DNA of 64,000 nucleotides. Source: Parvibaculaceae bacterium PLY_AMNH_Bact1. Lineage in GTDB: Bacteria; Pseudomonadota; Alphaproteobacteria; Parvibaculales; Parvibaculaceae. Made by a program: the position numbers and the translations under genes. The stretch is taken from assembly GCA_032881465.1 (NCBI GenBank), contig CP126168.1, positions 1,116,001 to 1,180,000 of the forward strand, read 5' to 3'. Shown here in pieces: positions 24,741 through 33,166 of this stretch. The notes under the pieces are model-generated. The model had not been told where the DNA came from, made no database searches, and saw nothing but the letters and a program-made list of their open reading frames with translations. How positions within the stretch are numbered: the first letter of the stretch is position 1; every line of letters begins with the position of its first letter.

Positions 24741-25949
24741 ATGGACCTCTCTTTTAGTCCAGAAGACGAAGCCTTCCGCAAGGAAGTGCGTGACTTCATC
24801 GCAGAACACTACACAGACGATATTCGTGATCAGGTGTCGCGGTCGAAGAACGGATATATCGACAAGCATTTGCATGTGAAATGGCAGAAGTCGCTCGCTA
24901 AGAAAGGTTGGGCAACACCCAACTGGCCGGTCGAGCATGGCGGCCCAGACTTCACGGCAACTCAGAAATATATCTTCGATGTAGAAATGAGTGGGGCTCA
25001 TGTGCCGCACACAGTTCCTTTCGGCATCACCATGGTGGCGCCGGTCATCATGAAGTTTGGTACCGAAGAGCAGAAGAAGAAGTTCCTGCCCGACATTCAG
25101 GAAACGAATGTCTGGTGGTGCCAGGGTTATTCTGAGCCAGGTTCTGGCTCTGACCTTGCATCCCTGCAGATGAAAGCCGAAAACAAAGGCGATCACTATG
25201 TGCTGAACGGCTCCAAGATCTGGACGTCCGTTGCACAGCATGCAGATTGGATTTTCTGTCTTGTGCGGACATCCAACGAAGGCAAGCGCCAGGAAGGTAT
25301 TTCCTTCGTGCTGGTCCCAATGGATTCTCCAGGCGTGAAAGTCGAACCCATCGTCTGTCTTGATGGCTCACCGGCACCGCACCAGGAAGTGAACCAGGTC
25401 TTCTTCGATGATGTGAAGATTCCGATTGAGAATCGTATCGGTGAAGAAAACAAAGGTTGGACCTACGCCAAGTACCTGCTCGAGTTTGAGCGCGGCAATG
25501 CTTATTCGCCGGGTCTCTATCACTCGCTTCAGAACATCCGTAAGATTGCAGCGGACACCGACATTGACGGTGGCAAGCTGATCGATCAGCCGGAATTCAA
25601 AGCCAAGGTCTCCGACATTGAAAACCAGGTTCGCGCCATGGAATTCACAGAGTTGCGGATTTTCTCTGCGCTTTCAACTGGCGGCAATGTCGGTCCTGAA
25701 AGCTCGCTCTTGAAATGCCGCGGTACAGAGCTGCAGCAGGCATGCACAGAGCTGGCTCTTGAAGCTGTTGGTTCTTATGCACAGCCTTATGTCGAGGACA
25801 CACTGATCCAGTCCAATGAACCGGATGTGGGGCCGTCTTACGCAAAGGTAATTGCGCCCTATTATTTCTCGGTTCGCAAAACGTCGATCTTTGCGGGCTC
25901 GAATGAAGTACAGCGCAACATCATGGCGAAAGCGGTGCTGGGCCTCTAA
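24741..25949 (+). CDS. Acyl-CoA dehydrogenase, alpha-type (paralogue of 19257)
   Basis: 402-residue acyl-CoA dehydrogenase, closely similar over its whole length to the gene at 19257 (MDLSFSPEDEAFRKEVRDFI, WWCQGYSEPGSGSDLASL, NRIGEENKGWTYAKYLL). As there, the canonical IYEG glutamate is missing (SIFAGSNEVQRN) and a glutamate in the alternative position LLEFERGNAY is likely used. No beta-type partner is adjacent, so it may pair with the chain encoded at 20551 or act as a homo-oligomer. A terminator follows directly. Confidence 0.87.
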   Translation: MDLSFSPEDEAFRKEVRDFIAEHYTDDIRDQVSRSKNGYIDKHLHVKWQKSLAKKGWATPNWPVEHGGPDFTATQKYIFDVEMSGAHVPHTVPFGITMVAPVIMKFGTEEQKKKFLPDIQETNVWWCQGYSEPGSGSDLASLQMKAENKGDHYVLNGSKIWTSVAQHADWIFCLVRTSNEGKRQEGISFVLVPMDSPGVKVEPIVCLDGSPAPHQEVNQVFFDDVKIPIENRIGEENKGWTYAKYLLEFERGNAYSPGLYHSLQNIRKIAADTDIDGGKLIDQPEFKAKVSDIENQVRAMEFTELRIFSALSTGGNVGPESSLLKCRGTELQQACTELALEAVGSYAQPYVEDTLIQSNEPDVGPSYAKVIAPYYFSVRKTSIFAGSNEVQRNIMAKAVLGL

Positions 25950-25975
25950 GCCACTCCACAATCGCTGAAATGCTT

Positions 25976-26010
25976 AAGGGAGTGGATTTCGATCCGCTCC
26001 CTTTTCTTTT
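25976..26010 (+). terminator. Rho-independent terminator
   Basis: Stem AAGGGAGTGGAT / ATCCGCTCCCTT (one wobble) with a TTCG tetraloop and a T-rich tail, 27 bases after the acyl-CoA dehydrogenase stop. Confidence 0.9.
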
Positions 26011-26020
26011 GAGAGGCCGC

Positions 26021-26503
26021 ATGTCCGTACACGATGTGAATATTCGAAAAGCTGATGAGGCAGACATTCAGGAACTAGCTCGAGTCTGGAACGAGAGTTG
26101 GCATGCGGGACATGCACATCTGGACCCCGTAGCCGCCAGGTTCCGTGATCTACCCTATTTTGAAGCCCGCATCGGCTCCGGCTTGGAGCGCATGATTGTT
26201 GCAGAGGAAGACGGGAAGATTGTCGGCTTTTCAGGGTGGGAGGGTGATGGCATTGGGCAGGTGTTCATAGCCCCCAGCCATTTTGGAAAAAACGTCGCGC
26301 CGCGGTTGCTGGCCACAGTCGAGGCAATCTTAAAGGCGGAGGGACGTGAGCGTATCTGGTTGCACTGCGCTGTGGGAAACGACCGCGCGCGCCGGTTCTA
26401 CGAAAAACATGGATGGCACGTCGTGAAGGAGTTCGACGATGAGATTGGAACTCATGACGGCCCAAGGCCAATGCGCTCCTGGCATATGGAAAAAGAAGTG
26501 TGA
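26021..26503 (+). CDS. GNAT acetyltransferase (tandem copy A)
   Basis: 160-residue GNAT-fold N-acetyltransferase. NIRKADEADIQELARVWNESW starts the fold; GQVFIAPSHFGKNVAPRLLATVE is the acetyl-CoA-binding beta4-alpha3 region; WLHCAVGNDRARRFYEKHGW is the C-terminal signature. The start at 26021 has GAGAGG upstream; earlier in-frame starts fall inside the terminator. Twelve bases later comes a paralogue of identical length. Small-molecule (drug, amine) substrates are typical of this group; specific target unknown. Confidence 0.88.
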   Translation: MSVHDVNIRKADEADIQELARVWNESWHAGHAHLDPVAARFRDLPYFEARIGSGLERMIVAEEDGKIVGFSGWEGDGIGQVFIAPSHFGKNVAPRLLATVEAILKAEGRERIWLHCAVGNDRARRFYEKHGWHVVKEFDDEIGTHDGPRPMRSWHMEKEV

Positions 26504-26515
26504 GCAGGGCCATTC

Positions 26516-26998
26516 ATGACTGTGGATGACCCGAATATTCGTAAAGCAGAAGAGGCAGACTTTCTCGCGATTGCCCGTGTCTGGCATGCCAGTTGGCATG
26601 TTAGTGAAGGACTTCTTTGCCCCGCCGCTGCGCAAGGGCGGAACCTCGCTTGGTTTGAGGGGCGGGCGGGAACAAATGCTACGCGCATGTTTGTCGCCCA
26701 GATTCAGGGCGAAATTGTTGGCTTCGTCGGATGGGAAGAAGATGGCATCGACCAGCTGTTCGTACTCCCAGACTATTTTGGCTGTGGCATCGCACAGCGC
26801 CTTTTGAACGTTGCGGAAGATGTTCTTAGATCGGAAGGACATCTGAAAATCTGGTTGCATTGCGTCAAAGGGAACGACCGGGCGAGTAGGTTTTATGAGA
26901 AACAAGGCTGGCGGGTGGTTCATGAGTTTGACGCGGAGATGAAGACCAATACAGCCCCTGTCCTCGCTCGTGCATTGCATATGGAGAAAGATCTCTAG
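26516..26998 (+). CDS. GNAT acetyltransferase (tandem copy B)
   Basis: 160-residue GNAT protein, paralogue of the preceding gene: both have NIRKA(D/E)EAD, a GIxQ(V/L)F strand and WLHC…GNDRASRFYEKQGW. The acetyl-CoA loop is YFGCGIAQRLLNVAE. Sequence has drifted well beyond a recent copy, most in the middle region, so substrate may differ. The two genes are 12 bases apart and form an operon. Confidence 0.88.
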   Translation: MTVDDPNIRKAEEADFLAIARVWHASWHVSEGLLCPAAAQGRNLAWFEGRAGTNATRMFVAQIQGEIVGFVGWEEDGIDQLFVLPDYFGCGIAQRLLNVAEDVLRSEGHLKIWLHCVKGNDRASRFYEKQGWRVVHEFDAEMKTNTAPVLARALHMEKDL

Positions 26999-27130
26999 CT
27001 CCCAGTCATTGGCGTGGTGGTTCAAAACCGAACATTTGCGGCAAACACATTCTACGTAATTGAACAGTTAAATGTGCTTCAATGAGGAAAATTGATCGCG
27101 TCAGCGGCAGGGAAAACTGGGAGAAATCAC

Positions 27131-28003
27131 ATGAGCTTTGCACATCCGGAATATCTGATCTCACCACAGGCGCTGGCGGACAAGCTGGGCAATGACAATC
27201 TGCGTCTGTTTGACGTGTCATTTTATCTCAAGCCCAACCCGAAAGGCGGGATGATCCCCACATCCGGGCAGGCGGTGTACGATCAGGAACATATTCCAGG
27301 CGCAGCATTCCTCAATCAATATGACCAACTGACCGACAAGAACAGCCCGGTCGGTTTCACGCGGCTTCCTGATGATGAACTCATACAGGCTTTTGCGGAT
27401 GCCGGGATAAACCAGGACAGCGATGTTGTCTTCTACTCAACCAGCATGACCATGTGGTCGACCCGTGCTTGGTGGTTGCTGAACTATTGTGGGCACAAGC
27501 AGGCAGCCATTCTTGATGGCGGCTTGAAAGCATGGAGAAACGCTGGCCACGACCTGTCGACTGAACCAGCAAACTATGCAGCCGCTGAGTGGACATCAGC
27601 TGCTCTCCCTCAGCATTTTGTCGACAAAAACGATGTGGTGTCGGCCATCGACAATGCGGGTGTCTGCACCGTGAATGCGCTCTCGCCTGAAGTCTATGCG
27701 GGGACCGGCGATCATCATTACGGGCGCCGTGGACACATCCCAAACAGCATCAATGTGTTTTACGGCACACTGCTGGAGGACGAAAAGTTCCGATCACCTC
27801 AGGACATCAAACAATCGCTCACCGATGCAGGATTGTTAGATGACCGGCCTGTGATTGCCTATTGTGGCGGCGGCATCTCAGCAACCATTGATGCGTTCGC
27901 CTGTCTGATGTCAGGCAAGAGGAATGTGGCCGTCTATGATGGTTCAATGGGAGAGTGGGTAAAAGATGCATCGCTTCCGCTGGTTGAGGGCAGCGCGCCG
28001 TAA
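27131..28003 (+). CDS. sseA: Two-domain rhodanese / mercaptopyruvate sulfurtransferase
   Basis: 290-residue sulfurtransferase with tandem rhodanese domains. The N-terminal domain (about 8-140) is inactive; the C-terminal one has the catalytic Cys245 in AYCGGGISATID. Domain linker and RGHIPNSINVFYG are typical. The six-residue active loop CGGGIS differs from the CGSGVT of classical 3-mercaptopyruvate enzymes, so thiosulfate could also be the donor. The start at 27131 has GGGAGAA upstream. It converges on an ABC transporter gene. Role likely cysteine sulfur metabolism or cyanide detoxification. Confidence 0.82.
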   Translation: MSFAHPEYLISPQALADKLGNDNLRLFDVSFYLKPNPKGGMIPTSGQAVYDQEHIPGAAFLNQYDQLTDKNSPVGFTRLPDDELIQAFADAGINQDSDVVFYSTSMTMWSTRAWWLLNYCGHKQAAILDGGLKAWRNAGHDLSTEPANYAAAEWTSAALPQHFVDKNDVVSAIDNAGVCTVNALSPEVYAGTGDHHYGRRGHIPNSINVFYGTLLEDEKFRSPQDIKQSLTDAGLLDDRPVIAYCGGGISATIDAFACLMSGKRNVAVYDGSMGEWVKDASLPLVEGSAP

Positions 28004-28026
28004 CTCCTTTGGCAGAGTGGCGGCCA

Positions 28027-29964
28027 TCAGCTTTCTCTCTGGTTTGCACTCTGGAACAGCCGCTTGATGGGTTTGAGAAGGGCCGGCCGTTTGATCTCGC
28101 GTTTTCCGTAGGCCTGCGTAATCCGATCAAACACGATGGCGAGCGCCACAATGGCGATGCCTGCAGTGAGGCCCTGTCCCACATCAAGCCGCTGAATACC
28201 GAGAAGCACCTGTTCGCCAAGTCCCCGCGCACCAATCATGGAAGCGATCACCACCATGGAGAGCGCCATCATAATGGTTTGGTTGATGCCCGCCATTATG
28301 TTGGGGAGCGCTAAAGGCATTTCGATATCGATGAGTTGTTGCCAGCGTTCAGCGCCCAGGTCAGCGGCCACCTCCGTAAAGGCGTCCGCCACCAGACGGA
28401 TACCAAGATCTGTCAAACGGATGAGCGGCGGTGTCGCATAGATGACCGTGGCAAACACCGCAGGCACCTTCCCCAGTCCAAAGAGCATCAGTGCCGGGAT
28501 GAGATAGACAAAGCTTGGCAGCGTCTGCATGGCATCGAGCACCGGCAGGGAGAAGCGCCTGACGCGAGGGAGTTTGGCAAGCATCACCCCAAAAGGAATA
28601 CCTATCACGAGGGCGAGCAGCACGGAGACAGTGGTGAGCGCCAGTGTCTGCATAGCGAGATCCCACAGGCCTAAAACGCCAACGGAGAAAAGCGCGAGGG
28701 CGAAGCCGACGGGTGCCCAGAGGCTGCCCGTCGCGTGCCATCCAACGACCGCAGCGATAACAAGCACCAGCCACCAGGGCAGAGCTTGCAACCCATCCTC
28801 CATGAGAAGAATGAGTTTCAAGACCTGATTGCCTGCCGCTTCAAAGAGGCCGCCATAACTGGCCACAAATTCTTCGATCCACTCATTGACCCAGGCGGAG
28901 ATAGGAAAACGCCATTCCTGCGGGAAGGAGGAGGCTTCTTCTTCGCTGTGGACACCGACAATGCGCGCTGCAATCTCAGGAGAGACCCACTCCCGCCAAA
29001 CGTCAGGGCGTGTGTCCAGGAAGTTCCGGGCAGCGTCCCGTGTGGTGGCTTCCTTATTGGCATTGAGGAAGGCAAGTGCCTCACTCGCCATGGCGGATGT
29101 GGTTTGATATCGTTTGAGGAACGCGATTACCTCAGGAGCCTCGGCTGCGAATTTTGTGTTCACCCCGATGGAGACTTCCGTCGTGGGGTAGGCGGTGGGC
29201 GGCGCATTGTCCGGATCGTCACTGAACGCCTTCCACGATTCTCTTGAATAGGGGGGCTCTTCCAGCATCACCATGTCATAGCTACCAAGCACCCATGTGG
29301 GACCCCAATGATAGGCCACGATGGGTTTGCCCCGCGTATAGGCCGACGCAATGGCAGCGGCAAGCGAAGACGCGGCACCTGGGCGGAAGTTCGTGAAGGT
29401 CTCATCGAGTCCGTAGGCACGCAGCTTCGCGCTGTTTAAGAGCTCGCACTGCCACCCAAGAATACAATTGTAGAAACGACCTTTGCTGGGTTCTTCCGGG
29501 TCGGTGAAGAGAGACGCGTAGCGCGGCAGGTCATAGACAGATTTGAGCTCAGGGGCCGCCGCTTCAATGCCCCTTTCTGGGTCTCCTTCCACCAGATAGC
29601 GCGGCACATACCAGCCCTGCACGGCGTCCGGGAAATTGATGCCGAGATCAATCACATCGCCGCGCGCAAGAGCGGCTGTCCAGGGTTCCACCAGATTGTC
29701 CCGCCAGACTTCCATCAGCACATCAATGTCACCGCGTCCAAGGCCCGTCACCAGGGGCAGCGTGGAGCCCGGAATGGCATCGGTCTCACAGCCATAGCCT
29801 TCTTCAAGGATGATCCGCGCCACCTCATTGTGAAAGGCGGCGGAATCCCAGTCGAGCCCCCCAAACATGATCGGGCGATCAATGTCGCAGCTCTCGGCAT
29901 GGGCTGAGGGTGTGAGCCAGAAGAGGCTGACAAAGAGAAGGCTAAAAAGTCGGAGAAAAGAGAT
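28027..29964 (-). CDS. Betaine-type ABC transporter: fused binding protein and permease
   Basis: Fusion of a ProX/OpuAC-like substrate-binding domain (about 25-345) and a ProW/OpuAB-like permease (about 370-645). Binding-domain features include FGGLDWDSAAFHNEVARI and ILGWQCELLNSAKL; the permease has multiple membrane segments and an EAA-type loop EVAADLGAERWQQLIDIEMP. The first ATG (29868) lies inside the mature binding domain. In the same frame upstream a complete signal peptide is encoded, ending LFWLTPSAHA before ESCD, with a basic n-region (SFLRLF); the only plausible start is ATC at 29964, 33 bases after a good promoter. No in-frame ATG, GTG or TTG exists before the signal. No ATPase gene is adjacent, so the complex must borrow one. 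Ligand (glycine betaine, choline or proline) is inferred. Confidence 0.8.
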   Translation of the reverse strand: MSFLRLFSLLFVSLFWLTPSAHAESCDIDRPIMFGGLDWDSAAFHNEVARIILEEGYGCETDAIPGSTLPLVTGLGRGDIDVLMEVWRDNLVEPWTAALARGDVIDLGINFPDAVQGWYVPRYLVEGDPERGIEAAAPELKSVYDLPRYASLFTDPEEPSKGRFYNCILGWQCELLNSAKLRAYGLDETFTNFRPGAASSLAAAIASAYTRGKPIVAYHWGPTWVLGSYDMVMLEEPPYSRESWKAFSDDPDNAPPTAYPTTEVSIGVNTKFAAEAPEVIAFLKRYQTTSAMASEALAFLNANKEATTRDAARNFLDTRPDVWREWVSPEIAARIVGVHSEEEASSFPQEWRFPISAWVNEWIEEFVASYGGLFEAAGNQVLKLILLMEDGLQALPWWLVLVIAAVVGWHATGSLWAPVGFALALFSVGVLGLWDLAMQTLALTTVSVLLALVIGIPFGVMLAKLPRVRRFSLPVLDAMQTLPSFVYLIPALMLFGLGKVPAVFATVIYATPPLIRLTDLGIRLVADAFTEVAADLGAERWQQLIDIEMPLALPNIMAGINQTIMMALSMVVIASMIGARGLGEQVLLGIQRLDVGQGLTAGIAIVALAIVFDRITQAYGKREIKRPALLKPIKRLFQSANQRES

Positions 29965-29996
29965 GGGAACCTACAGAGGTTGTGGAAAGTATCCCG

Positions 29997-30024
29997 ATTG
30001 TAGAGGCCCCGCAGATGCGGTCAA
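29997..30024 (-). promoter_or_regulatory. Sigma70-type promoter of the fused ABC gene
   Basis: On the minus strand, TTGACC and TACAAT are separated by 16 bases, each with five of six consensus matches. Transcription would start near 29990, leaving a leader of about 25 bases before ATC 29964, with AGG five bases before that codon. Confidence 0.6.
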
Positions 30025-30121
30025 ACCGGCGCAAAAATCAGCAGGTGCCTCCCATTGGCCAGATCAGTCAGACTGGGCGATAGACAGCAAATGCAGCAGC
30101 GCGGCGATTCTGCCAAATGCG

Positions 30122-31870
30122 CTAATATCCAATCGCCGTGTCGTCCAGCCCACGCGTATCGTCAGGCGCACCGATGAGCGTGCCGTCTTCTTCGACAGTG
30201 ATAACTTCAAGGCGCCCGAGTTCCCAGTCAAAAAACGGATAGATAACCGGGGTGTGTCCTCGAATGACCAAACCCAAAAGGGTGAAGAGATCCGGATTGC
30301 CCTGTTCCATCAGAATGACGTCAGGCAGCCACTGCGCGTGCGACTTCCGCGCATCGACTGCCTGCTGCGCGCTCATGCTAAAGTCGATGACGTTCAGAAT
30401 GGACTGGAACACGGAGGTGATGATGGTGGAGCCTCCGGGTGATCCCACAACCATGAAGAGATTGCCGTCTTTCTCGATAATGGTTGGTGTCATGGAAGAC
30501 AGCATGCGCTTTTCAGGCTGGATCGCATTTTCTTCTGCGCCCACCAGACCGAACTGGTTCGGGTGACCTGGCTTGATGGAAAAATCATCCATCTCGTTGT
30601 TGAGGAAAAAGCCGGCACCCTTCACCACGAGTTTAGAGCCGAACATGCCGTTGAGTGTTGTCGTGACGGACACCGCATTGCCTTGGGCATCGACGATGGA
30701 ATAGTGGGTGGTCTCAACACTTTCGATCACCTCCACCGTGCCGGGCTTCACATCTTCACTGGGCGTAGCGCTGCCCATATCGATGGTTGCCATGCGCGCG
30801 CTCACGAATTCCTCACCGGTGAGGCGGGGAATATCGATCTCCACAAAATCCGGATCACCAAGATAGGTCGCGCGGTCCGCATAGACGCGGCGTGCGAGCT
30901 CCGTCATCAGATGGATATGGTCTGTTGAATTGTGGCCCATGGCAGCCACGTCATGAGCCTCAATCCCTTTGAGCAGCTGAACAAGCGCGATGCCACCGGA
31001 AGAGGGCGGCGGCATGGAAATGATCCGATGACCGCGATAGGCGCCGATAATGGGATCGCGCCAAACGGAACGATAGTTGGATAGATCATCCTGGGTGATG
31101 AGACCGCCTCCGGCCTGCATCTCTTCAACGATCAGGTCGGCGGTGGCGCCTTCATAAAAGCCAGCGCGGCCTTCGTCGCGAATGCGCGTGAGTGTGGCAG
31201 CGAGATCCTGATAAGAAATTGTTTCACCGGCTTCCCATGGGGTGTCTTTAAGAGCTGCAGGCGTAAATCGGTTGACCTTCGCGAAACTGCCGCGGAAACG
31301 ATTGAGGGAAGCAGCGCCCTTAGATGTCAGGACATAGCCCTCGCGGGCCAGGGTGATCGCCGGTTGCACTAGCTCCGCAAAGGGCAGGGATCCGAAACGC
31401 GCATGAACCTCCACCATGCCGTCAACGGTGCCGGGAACGCCAACTGCAAGTGGACCGGTAAGGCTGAGGCCCGGAACAACATTGCCCTCTTCGTCCAGGT
31501 ACATGTCTCGATGAGCGGATTTGGGTGCCCGTTCGCGATAGTCCAGCGTGCCCGTCGTGCCATCTGCCTGCCGGTAGACCAAAAAGCCGCCGCCGCCAAT
31601 ATTGCCCGCCTGCGGGTAAACAACTGCCAGGGCGAACTGAACCGCGACTGCGGCGTCAAACGCATTGCCGCCTTGCTTCAGAGTATCAATACCCACCTGG
31701 CTTGCCAGTGCATGTGCGCTCACAACCATGCCGTTTTGCCCGCGGACCTCGCCCTCGCGGTCAAACACCGCCGCGCGTTTGTTCCAATAGAAATCCTGAT
31801 GGACGAATAGGACGCCAACGATCAGAACCCCCAGCAAGGCGAGAAGGGAAAGGCCAATTTTCTTCAGCAC
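30122..31870 (-). CDS. ggt: Gamma-glutamyltransferase
   Basis: About 582 residues; a periplasmic or membrane-anchored N-terminal-nucleophile hydrolase that cleaves gamma-glutamyl bonds of glutathione. An N-terminal anchor (LSLLALLGVLIVGVLFV) precedes GQNGMVVSAHALASQVGIDTL. Autocleavage should occur before the nucleophile threonine of ESVETTHYSIVDAQGNAVSV. Other signatures are PPPSSGGIALVQLL and SSMTPTIIEKDGNLFMVVGSPGG. The GTG start at 31870 is an estimate: the frame runs open to a TTG at 31987, but that lies inside the terminator of the next gene. The ABC transporter gene follows on the same strand with its own promoter. Confidence 0.88.
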   Translation of the reverse strand: MLKKIGLSLLALLGVLIVGVLFVHQDFYWNKRAAVFDREGEVRGQNGMVVSAHALASQVGIDTLKQGGNAFDAAVAVQFALAVVYPQAGNIGGGGFLVYRQADGTTGTLDYRERAPKSAHRDMYLDEEGNVVPGLSLTGPLAVGVPGTVDGMVEVHARFGSLPFAELVQPAITLAREGYVLTSKGAASLNRFRGSFAKVNRFTPAALKDTPWEAGETISYQDLAATLTRIRDEGRAGFYEGATADLIVEEMQAGGGLITQDDLSNYRSVWRDPIIGAYRGHRIISMPPPSSGGIALVQLLKGIEAHDVAAMGHNSTDHIHLMTELARRVYADRATYLGDPDFVEIDIPRLTGEEFVSARMATIDMGSATPSEDVKPGTVEVIESVETTHYSIVDAQGNAVSVTTTLNGMFGSKLVVKGAGFFLNNEMDDFSIKPGHPNQFGLVGAEENAIQPEKRMLSSMTPTIIEKDGNLFMVVGSPGGSTIITSVFQSILNVIDFSMSAQQAVDARKSHAQWLPDVILMEQGNPDLFTLLGLVIRGHTPVIYPFFDWELGRLEVITVEEDGTLIGAPDDTRGLDDTAIGY

Positions 31871-31970
31871 AGGGTAGGTCCAGTTCTTTGTGGTCTTTTG
31901 GATTCTGACTATGAAACGAGACTGACAGGGAGACAAGCGAGCTGAGACAAGCGGGTGCTTTGTGACGCAC

Positions 31971-31998
31971 AAAAAAGGGGAGCACAAGGCTCCCCTTT
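31971..31998 (-). terminator. Rho-independent terminator for SDR gene
   Basis: Perfect 10-bp stem AAAGGGGAGC/GCTCCCCTTT with a five-base loop; read on the minus strand it is followed by a run of Ts and ends the SDR gene at 32022. Confidence 0.9.
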
Positions 31999-32021
31999 AA
32001 ACGCAGATAAAAGTGTGCAGC

Positions 32022-32924
32022 TTACTTGCCGGATGCTTTTTCGAAGAACTTGCCAGTCTGCTCACCGCCCATGAAGAAGGCTTTGGCGTTCGACATGTCA
32101 GCGATCTTGTCGAAATTCTCAGCAACGTCTTCAGCTGTGAGACCGTCGCGTCCGAGATACATGCCATCAGATTCCATGATCTTCGCGACAGAGAAGACGC
32201 CAGCGCCTGCGCACATGATTGTGCCGGTAGGCGCGTCTTCAGAAACGAGATACATCGCAGCAGGTGTCACGCTTTCAGGTGTGAGCATCTGTTCTGCTTC
32301 AGGCGGCATCAGGTTTTCTGTCATCCGTGTGTAGGCAACTGGGGCCAGCGCATTGCAGCGGATATTGTCTTTCTGACCTTCAAGCTTCAGCGTGTTGATG
32401 AAACCAACAACGCCGAGCTTGCCAGCACCATAGTTGGTCTGACCGAAGTTACCATAGAGACCGGAAGAAGAAGATGTGACCATGATGCGGCCATAGCCCT
32501 GTTCCTTCATGATTGGGAACACAGCTTTGGTTGGTTTCACGGTGCCGAAAAGGTGAACGTCGATCACCATCTGGAAATCGCCCATCTCCATCTTCACGAA
32601 GCTTTTGTCGCGCAGGATGCCAGCATTGTTGATCAGGATGTCAATCCGGCCGAACTCGTCCATGGTCTGAGAGACCATGTTGGCAACGCCTGCATCGTCA
32701 GTAACCGAAGAACCGTTGGCGATGGCTTCTCCACCAGCTGCTTTGATTTCTGCAACCACAGCGTCAGCAGCGGCTGATGATCCGTCAGACCCGTCGACGG
32801 AACCGCCCAGATCGTTCACCACAACCTTTGCGCCGCGTTTGGCAAGATCCAAAGCGTGTGACCGGCCAAGGCCCCCGCCTGCACCGGTAACGATGGCTAC
32901 TTTGCCTTCAAAGCTAATGCTCAT
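32022..32924 (-). CDS. SDR, (3R)-hydroxyacyl-CoA dehydrogenase-like
   Basis: 300-residue classical short-chain dehydrogenase resembling the dehydrogenase domain of peroxisomal multifunctional enzyme 2. The NAD site TGAGGGLGRSHALDLAKRGA is followed by VVNDLGGSVDG (Asp selects NAD+), NNAGILRDKSF and the catalytic SSSSGLYGNFGQTNYGAGK (Ser, Tyr, Lys). A C-terminal tail of about 60 residues, rich in charged residues, extends beyond the fold. It likely oxidises 3-hydroxyacyl-CoA in beta-oxidation, consistent with the acyl-CoA genes around. Transcribed alone, ending at a strong terminator. Confidence 0.85.
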   Translation of the reverse strand: MSISFEGKVAIVTGAGGGLGRSHALDLAKRGAKVVVNDLGGSVDGSDGSSAAADAVVAEIKAAGGEAIANGSSVTDDAGVANMVSQTMDEFGRIDILINNAGILRDKSFVKMEMGDFQMVIDVHLFGTVKPTKAVFPIMKEQGYGRIMVTSSSSGLYGNFGQTNYGAGKLGVVGFINTLKLEGQKDNIRCNALAPVAYTRMTENLMPPEAEQMLTPESVTPAAMYLVSEDAPTGTIMCAGAGVFSVAKIMESDGMYLGRDGLTAEDVAENFDKIADMSNAKAFFMGGEQTGKFFEKASGK

Positions 32925-33105
32925 GTCTGACTGTCTCCTTGTGAGGTATTTTCTTGTGGAAATGCGAGCGGCGCGTCCGTCCCGGACAAAAGCCCCTCCG
33001 CCCGCAGATTTACGGGAAATTTGGCGCTCTTTGTGCCCGAGCGGGCCTCAGGGGTCAAGCGACGGGAATAGAGGGTAAAAAGGGAGAGTTTTCAAGGCTT
33101 TGTGG

Positions 33106-33133
33106 TTGCCGTGCGGGGCTTGGCCCGTAAGAT
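33106..33133 (+). promoter_or_regulatory. Candidate promoter for CNT transporter
   Basis: TTGCCG, 16 bases, TAAGAT, 33 bases before the start codon at 33167. Both boxes are four-of-six matches. Confidence 0.35.
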
Positions 33134-33166
33134 GCCGGGGTTTGTGTGTCGGTTCCAGGGGGCTTC

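Noticed and set aside
31871-31987. Longer N-terminus for gamma-glutamyltransferase
   Set aside because: It begins with TTG inside the SDR gene's terminator and precedes the membrane anchor with unrelated residues.
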